Assembly: GCA_003427395.1 (NCBI GenBank)
Contig: BFEA01000390.1
Span: forward strand, 1,402,197-1,426,082
Direction: 5' to 3'
DNA from: Chara braunii
Lineage: Eukaryota > Streptophyta > Charophyceae > Charales > Characeae
DNA: 23,886 nucleotides
In this document: in pieces, positions 19,314 to 23,886 of the stretch
Layout: each line of letters opens with the position of its first letter
Position numbering within the stretch: position 1 is the first letter of the stretch
The notes under the pieces: generated by a model
The model's database searches: none
Told to the model about the DNA's origin: nothing
The model's input: the letters and a program-made list of their open reading frames with translations, nothing else
Translations under genes and position numbers: made by a program

Positions 19314-19925
19314 CTAACGTAGGTTGTCTTGAACATTACCTAAACTGCTTCTGCGGTCTTCCCCTGCCACCTGTTGAGAATAATCCATGTTACAGTATCG
19401 TTCAACTTCGTAACCTCCATTCATAGAGACGGATGGTTGGTTGCAAAACTCGTGGCCTTCGACATATGGCAGCAGTTTGGAAGCATGAAAGACAGGGTAT
19501 GTCTTGAGGTGAGGGGGTACGTCAATGCGAGGCCGTTTGCGTCCGCGATCACCTTGAGAACTTCCTAGGGTCCGTAGTAGACAGGTAGCAAAATCAGTAA
19601 CATTTTTTTCGAGGGAGAATTCTTTAGACTCAACACAAACGAAATGTCCTTCTTTAAACTGAAATAGTCGCTGATGCTTGTTTGCTTGTTCGATCATTTG
19701 TGTGTTAGCTTTTGAATATTCTCCTCTACTTCAGCTGTCTTTCTCGTACAGAATTGCGAACTCTTGTTCCTGGGGGCAGCCGTTGGACTTGTTCCCTGGT
19801 CAACCTTTGTGAAGTGCGCTTGGTGTTCTGCCTGTAACAGTGTGAACACTCTAGTTGTAAACCCTTGTAGTCTTTGACAAGTTATCATCCCAATCGATCT
19901 GGCCAGGCCGAACATATACGCAAAA
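19314..19925 (-). pseudogene. Ty3/gypsy integrase C-terminus plus chromodomain-like remnant
   Basis: Minus-strand remnant of the 3' end of a chromovirus-type pol. It carries the post-catalytic stretch ANKHQRLFQFKEGHFVCV followed by SKEFSLEKNV. After a frame change come the conserved block YPVFHASKLLPYVE and then GGYEVERYCNMDYSQQVAGE, which looks like the start of an integrase-linked chromodomain. Frames must be changed around 19560-19600. The upstream part (19694-19925) is too decayed to align, and the catalytic core is not recognisable. It resembles the integrase tail at 2928-3536 in arrangement but is a different family. A copy of LTR module A follows it downstream on the same strand, as expected for a 3' LTR. 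Confidence 0.8.
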
Positions 19926-19993
19926 GTTATTTTGGCACAACCTGCTCATTTGCTCAGTTTGGCCATTCGTTTCAGGTGTCTACCTGACGATGT

Positions 19994-19994
19994 A

Positions 19995-20025
<31 letters not shown>

Positions 20026-20247
20026 AAGAGGAGGAGGAGAACAGGAAGAAGAAGAAGAAGCAGAAGAAGAAGAGGAGGAAGAAGAAGACGAAGAAGAAGA
20101 AGTGAAGGAGGAGGAAAGGACAAAGAGGAAGAGGAAAAGCGACAAGAAGAAGAAGAAGAAGAAGAAGAAGAAGAAGAAGAAGAAGCAGAAGCGAAGGAGG
20201 AGAAGAAGAAGAACAAGCGAGGGAGGAGGAGAAGAAGAAGAAGAAGA

Positions 20248-20293
<46 letters not shown>

Positions 20294-20297
20294 CCCC
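19994..20297. repeat. Purine tract (GAA-rich) switching to CT repeat
   Basis: About 250 bp of almost pure purine on the plus strand, mostly GAA/GAAGAG with few interruptions, switches near 20248 to about 45 bp of CT dinucleotides. The long reading frames crossing it (poly-Lys/Glu one way, poly-Ser/Phe/Leu the other) are by-products of the repeat and not genes. Confidence 0.95.
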
Positions 20298-20398
20298 GTA
20301 CTAACACACTCACCGTGGCGCGCGTCGGGGGGGGGCGGGGGGCATCGGCGGGCAGTGCGATGGCGTTCGGGGGGCGTCAACTGCGTTGGCGGGCACGC

Positions 20399-20503
20399 GG
20401 TTCGAAGGCAATGACGAATGCAGCAGTCGGCCAAAATGAGGCGTCGGGCGTGGGGTTCGAAGGCAACGACGAACGAGTTGGCCGAAGTGAGGCGGGAAAC
20501 TAG
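20399..20503. repeat. 55-bp tandem repeat, two copies
   Basis: GGTTCGAAGGCAA...GACGAA...TTGGCC/TCGGCC...GTGAGGCG recurs at 20399 and 20454 (offset 55). The first 20 positions are nearly identical and the rest more diverged. Confidence 0.8.
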
Positions 20504-20517
20504 AAGCAGTGTGGGAG

Positions 20518-20650
20518 AAAAAAAGGGCCGGTAGGCCCAGTTTGAACTATTTCAAATCACGGCCCATCTGGGCCGTCAATCTTGGAGATCGACGGCGCAG
20601 ATGGGCCGCGATTTGAAATCTTTCAAATCGGGCCTACCGGCCCTTTTTTT
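20518..20650. repeat. 133-bp near-perfect palindrome (fold-back)
   Basis: The left arm 20518-20582 pairs with the right arm 20586-20650 across a 3-nt centre (TGG). Aligning by hand gives 58 of 65 positions complementary with no gaps. Mismatches are at 20539, 20540, 20547, 20548, 20559, 20571 and 20578. The outer ends are A7 on the left and a T run on the right, around a core starting GGGCCGGTAGGCCC. No target-site duplication is visible because the flanks are A/T runs. It could be a fold-back transposon (MITE-like) or a small-RNA hairpin. It lies about 950 bp beyond the exon 2 donor in the direction of DCL transcription. Confidence 0.93.
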
Positions 20651-20699
20651 TTTCTTTTTTTTTCATACACAGCCTCCTTTGGGGGAGAGAAGGCCCGCA

Positions 20700-20835
20700 A
20701 CGGAAAAAAAAAAAAAAGCCCCCCCTCGACGATGCGCTGGGGTCGCCCGGTGGCCAACCGGGCGGAACGACCGGCCAGGCGGCCCGGCCCCCCGCCCGGG
20801 CGACGAACCGGCTGCCGGGCGGCCCGGAGTTCAGC
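20700..20835. other. GC-rich block with hairpins
   Basis: A very GC-rich stretch after a poly-A run. It contains a perfect 8-bp hairpin, CGCCCGGT/ACCGGGCG (20744-20751 with 20757-20764, loop GGCCA). A competing 9-bp pairing is GTCGCCCGG (20742-20750) with CCGGGCGAC (20796-20804). No coding content is credible. Confidence 0.6.
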
Positions 20836-20853
20836 CTCGGTTATTACTTACAC

Positions 20854-20939
20854 TTGACCATGGAAAGTCAAAAGGTCAACAGCGGCTCGAAAATTCAGGC
20901 CCACGTGTCAAAGTCAACATAGACCCAGTCCAAGCCGCC
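20854..20939 (+). repeat. Repeat module B, copy 2 (LTR-derived)
   Basis: Roughly 84 percent identical by eye to 11187-11271, sharing GGAAAGTCAAA, GGTCAACAGC and GTCAAAGTCAACAT in the same order. The first copy sits inside the probable LTR of the element at 11053, so this one is probably a fragment of a related LTR. Confidence 0.8.
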
Positions 20940-21605
20940 GAGGCTCTGCCAATTCGCTCCACTGCAACGAGCTAAACCCAAGAGACCTCCCCTCGGATAT
21001 CTGCTCAAAATTCGAGAAGAGGCAGAGGAGACGTAGTGTCAGGAGTGCTCTCGAATTTGGTGCGCTCCGCTATCCCACTTTTCCATGCGCATTCAGTAGT
21101 TCGAGAGCAAAGGCTCTGCCATACCACTCACACAAAACATACCTCTATTGACGCCCGAATTGGAGAGCGCCTGGGTTTGTGGCAAAGCATGCTCTCAAAC
21201 GTTTTTTTCCCTCATCTGACGTTCGGGAGTACGGACTTTTTGGGTGATTCGCCAGTGGTGTGGCAAGGCAAGGCCCTAAATGACCTCCATTCATGGTGAC
21301 AAAGCAAAATGGAAAAAAAAAAGGCGAGTAGCATAAATAAAGATGAATTGTTTCCCTAAGAGACGGTTTGAATACATGTAACGGTTGACAGACAGAACCT
21401 GATTTTCAGATCCTTTCGAGAAAACAATGTTAGGGGGCAACCTACAGATAAGCCAATACCCACAGGGTGCTGTCTTTCACAAACGTTCAACACTACTTAC
21501 AAATCAATAGCCAACCACACAAACGCTCCCATGCAAACAGGATTGTAAACATCCACCAACGTTGACATTGATCAGAATGAAGCAGCCAGGCGGACGTACG
21601 AGTAC
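20940..21605 (-). other. Proximal part of DCL intron 2, unassigned
   Basis: Sequence directly downstream of DCL exon 2 on the minus strand, beginning with a GTACTC donor. No DECH-box exon or other coding match could be read in any minus frame. A GCTCTGCCA motif occurs at both 20943 and 21112. Otherwise nothing is recognised. Confidence 0.6.
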
Positions 21606-21719
21606 CTGATTCCGTTCAAGTTCCACTTTCCACTTTTCTATGACCCAGTTATCAACATCCATATCGCCACAGTAGTGGCCCACCTCCAAGTTGGTATGTG
21701 TCCTTAGAACGTGTGATTG
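21606..21719 (-). CDS. DCL: Dicer-like protein, exon 2 (helicase domain, continued)
   Basis: A 38-codon exon that continues exon 1 in phase 0. It is preceded by an acceptor ending GATGATGCAG and followed by a GTACTC donor. The peptide runs from QSHVLRTHTN through VGHYCGDM to VELERNQ. The VGHYCG-x-M motif followed by a Trp-containing stretch and a terminal Gln is what plant DCL1-type helicases show directly after the LVYQ motif, so exon joining restores the family order without a gap. I judge the closest subclass to be DCL1-like because DCL2, DCL3 and DCL4 differ at this motif, as I recall them. The next expected block, containing the DECH box, is not found downstream on this strand, so the gene continues beyond a very long intron or is broken. 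Confidence 0.88.
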
Positions 21720-22029
21720 CTGCATCATCAGAAAACATCAGCCATTCACAGTCAGCTGACTTCTTTTTTGTTGGATTGGAGTGCCAGCTAATACCCCATC
21801 CTTAGTGCACAATCAAGCATGCAGAAACCTGAGTGTAAACACACAACCTACAGCACCAGCTTCACCTGCCAATGGAGTAACCTGGTTTCTGAACTTCCCA
21901 GACGATGCAAAGGTTCTCTTTTTCCAGTTAAACATTCAGGTTGGGACAAGGCTCAGTAATTGATCGAGGAATTCAAGGATTTGCATGGGCAAAGAGATAA
22001 CACAGCAAGAGGTGGAATATGCCATTCGC

Positions 22030-22350
22030 GTGGTGTCCCATACCGCTCAAGGGAAGAGTGCACCACATGTCCCGGGCGGACCTTGAGGAAGCAGCTGAAA
22101 GAGGTGAACAATGTCCACCACTTCACATTACTCAGTGCCACTTATGGATTTCATGCCCATGCATTGCCTATAGATGGCCAAACAGCATGACAATCATGAC
22201 AGCTGAACTCCCAGAGAATTGACAACTTTCGGATAGAGCGCAGGGCTGCAAGGTCTTCTCGAAGATCATCCTGAAAAGTGGATATCATCAGATCGAGATA
22301 GAGCCTGCAGATCAGCCTCAGACTCAAGAATCAACTCGTAAAGTACCCAT
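22030..22350 (+). pseudogene. Ty3/gypsy reverse transcriptase fragment inside DCL intron 1
   Basis: A short remnant of an LTR-retrotransposon RT. The start of the domain shows as VHHMSRADLEEAAE near 22049-22090, and the region around RT motif A shows as GCKVFSKIILKSGYHQIEIEP near 22245-22310. Between them the reading frame is scrambled. The motif A catalytic Asp is replaced by Ile (KIIL), so the copy is dead. It lies antisense to DCL. No LTRs or other domains accompany it. Confidence 0.72.
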
Positions 22351-22883
22351 CCTGAAGCTCACGAGCCCTTCGGTACCATCTGTGCTGACCACACCCTGTG
22401 CCACACATCGGGCAGTATACTCGCACGTATAAAATAGGATGGAGAGTCTGGGAGAGAGAGCCTGACCACTATGCATTTGACTGAAGGATAAGGGCTTGCC
22501 ACATCAAGCAGGGATAGCAACATGCCCGACAGAACAGGCTGACCATACTCAAACCAATCCAGCCATCCTAGCAGACTGTCGATCCAAACCCCTGACAAGA
22601 ATGCCAGAAATTCTCAGAAATTATTCTCCCACAGCCATAGAACCGACCCCCCACACACCATTCAGCAAGGGATCTCCACTGGCACAGCCACTAGTGCGAT
22701 CCGGCTCTAATCTGAACAGCGAGTTAGCAAGGTCGTGCTGCCTTGCTTGCACGCCTGTGTGTGTTTGTGTTCATCTTGGTGCGTGTGTGTGGGTGTGTAC
22801 AGACAACCCAAAAAAGGGAAGTGTGAAAAAGAACCAAAAAAGGCCACATGGGACGCAGGTTCCCGTACAGATATACTTGCAAC

Positions 22884-23085
22884 ACAGGTTCACATAAGTG
22901 AACACAAAACCAGTCTATGTACACATAACCAGTCAATATGCACATCGCAACACAGGTTCAAATGTTACTTTCAATAGTTCCCATCAGATCATGGATACCA
23001 CTATACAATCATTATACAATCAGACATAACCTGGCCTGTATGTGGATGACAAGACAGGTTCAAACGTTACCTTCAATAGTCACCA
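22884..23085. repeat. Dispersed direct repeats in DCL intron 1
   Basis: A segment beginning ACAGGTTCAAATGTTACTTT at 22952 recurs with a few changes at 23054 (offset 102 bp). A shorter copy of the same start (ACAGGTTCA) is at 22884. The first copy includes a 6-bp hairpin, GTTCAC/GTGAAC (22888-22903). Confidence 0.7.
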
Positions 23086-23261
23086 GTGTGTATTGAATAC
23101 AACCAGACAATTCTAATACAATCACTAATATAACCAGGCAAAAACACGAGGGCTTCTTATGTATGTGAGAGGTACGCACTGAAATCCACAAGGTGTTAGG
23201 AACCTCGGTCTCTTCAAATAGCATGAAATATTGTATAGCCTCAAAACCATTGAACGTGGGA

Positions 23262-23299
23262 ACCACATCGAACAAGCACCACCACATCGAACAAGCACC
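23262..23299. repeat. 19-bp perfect tandem duplication
   Basis: The unit ACCACATCGAACAAGCACC occurs twice in a row without a change, followed by ACCAG. This is a recent slippage duplication inside DCL intron 1. Confidence 0.95.
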
Positions 23300-23581
23300 A
23301 CCAGAGCACAGTGCACAACACAAAAAGGCTAAATAAAGCAAACGACTGTTTGTTTCATATCTCACACTGATTAAACTCGATTAGACTAGTACAAAAGCCG
23401 TGGAAGTGCATACAGTAGAAAATGCCACGAGTGAGACCAAGCGAACAAGCTAAGCAAACACAAACATGTAGCTAATACCTACAATAGAATGCAAGAATAG
23501 CTAAAGCTGTGTTTCCCAAAGCGGACAGGACAGCTGATGACAGGGATGAAACTACGAGGTATACAGTGGAGAGAACTATAC

Positions 23582-23821
23582 CTGATATACAAGGTTTACA
23601 CTTGGCACCAGGAACATGGTACATTTCCGATTGGGCAACTCCTTTCTCAACTCTGCAGACTTTGCCTTGATGAGTAACACTGATATCAAGGTCTTGCCAA
23701 CGCCTGTTTCCAAGTAGGCAATAGTGTTTTGCGTTTTGGCCCGTTCCAAAATCTCCAGCTGATACTGTCGTGCCTGTAATTTCACCGCATTTTCCAGGTT
23801 CGTCTCGGCCATGTCACTGTC

Positions 23822-23827
<6 letters not shown>
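23582..23827 (-). CDS. DCL: Dicer-like protein, exon 1 (N-terminal helicase domain)
   Basis: First coding exon (82 codons, ends in phase 0) of a Dicer-like ribonuclease, which cuts double-stranded RNA into small RNAs. After a short acidic N-terminus come the Q-motif region ARQYQ (residues 19-23), Walker A TGVGKT (41-46) and the motif Ia stretch FLVPSVNLVYQ (72-82), in the order seen in the DExD/H helicase domain of plant DCLs. The start ATG (complement of 23825-23827) has G at -3 and G at +4 and is preceded by a GA repeat, so it is the natural start. The exon ends CAG and is followed by a GT donor (complement of 23581-23580). Most plant DCL1 proteins have a much longer region before the helicase; here it is only about 18 residues. 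Walker A has Val where plant DCLs often have Ala. Family call is firm; the DCL subclass is inferred. Confidence 0.9.

Positions 23828-23886
<59 letters not shown>
23828..23886. repeat. CT/GA microsatellite at the DCL start codon
   Basis: An uninterrupted CT dinucleotide run continues to the window edge. On the DCL strand it reads GAGAGA directly up to the ATG, so it is probably 5' UTR. Its full length is unknown because the window ends inside it. Confidence 0.95.

Larger units (their letters stand above)
21720..23581 (-). other. DCL intron 1
   Basis: A 1862-nt GT-AG intron in phase 0 between the two DCL exons. It contains a decayed Ty3/gypsy RT fragment on the opposite strand (about 22030-22350), a TG-rich stretch near 22755-22800, a dispersed repeat with three copies of an ACAGGTTCA-type motif, and a 19-bp perfect tandem duplication. 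No other coding sequence is recognised. Confidence 0.82.

Noticed and set aside
19946-20503. Long open frames rich in Lys/Glu, Ser, Phe or Leu
   Set aside because: Direct products of the GAA and CT repeats in all frames.
21280-21300. Minus-strand CHHE-like peptide resembling the helicase DECHH motif
   Set aside because: The preceding Asp-Glu is missing (it reads Leu before Cys), flanking residues do not fit Dicer, and there is no acceptor site that would keep frame.

Overview
The window looks like a transposon-rich nuclear segment of a green plant or streptophyte alga. The evidence is: (i) two exons of a plant-type Dicer-like (DCL) helicase domain on the minus strand at the right edge; (ii) a primer-binding site complementary to plant initiator-Met tRNA; (iii) several decayed Ty3/gypsy (chromovirus-type) retrotransposons; (iv) abundant GA/CT and GAA/CTT microsatellites. 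A charophyte such as Chara would fit the long TE-filled introns, but I cannot prove the species from the sequence.

Layout, left to right. 1-2960: non-coding, mostly a diverged ~1 kb direct repeat with a hairpin cluster (1686-1993) and a 46-bp tandem repeat (2809-2958). 2928-4757 (minus): a Ty3/gypsy remnant in which gag is joined directly to the end of RNase H and integrase; protease, RT and most of RNase H are missing. 4760-11050: no recognisable gene. It holds a 107-bp tandem repeat (4955-5247), an unusual run of perfect short hairpins (6342-6647, with relatives from 5547 onward), a 100-bp tandem repeat with a conserved hairpin, and several minisatellites. 11053-18745 (plus): a second Ty3/gypsy element with a probable 5' LTR, PBS, leader with a TGACGTGGC-like minisatellite, gag, zinc knuckle, protease, a GC-rich insertion, RT, RNase H and the zinc-binding part of integrase, cut off at about 18745. 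18785-20940: simple repeats, a third integrase plus chromodomain remnant (minus), a 300-bp purine/pyrimidine tract and a 133-bp nearly perfect palindrome (20518-20650).

21606-23827 (minus): DCL exon 2, intron 1 (1862 nt, carrying an RT fragment) and exon 1, whose start codon touches a CT/GA microsatellite at the window edge. No third exon was found in the remaining 21.6 kb. The simplest reading is that much or all of the window lies in a huge TE-filled intron 2, or that the gene is broken. If intron 2 is transcribed, the 133-bp palindrome would place a long double-stranded hairpin inside a Dicer pre-mRNA. This resembles the known intronic miR838 hairpin in Arabidopsis DCL1 and is the most interesting functional hypothesis here. 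The only host gene supported is DCL; everything else is repeat-derived or unassigned.
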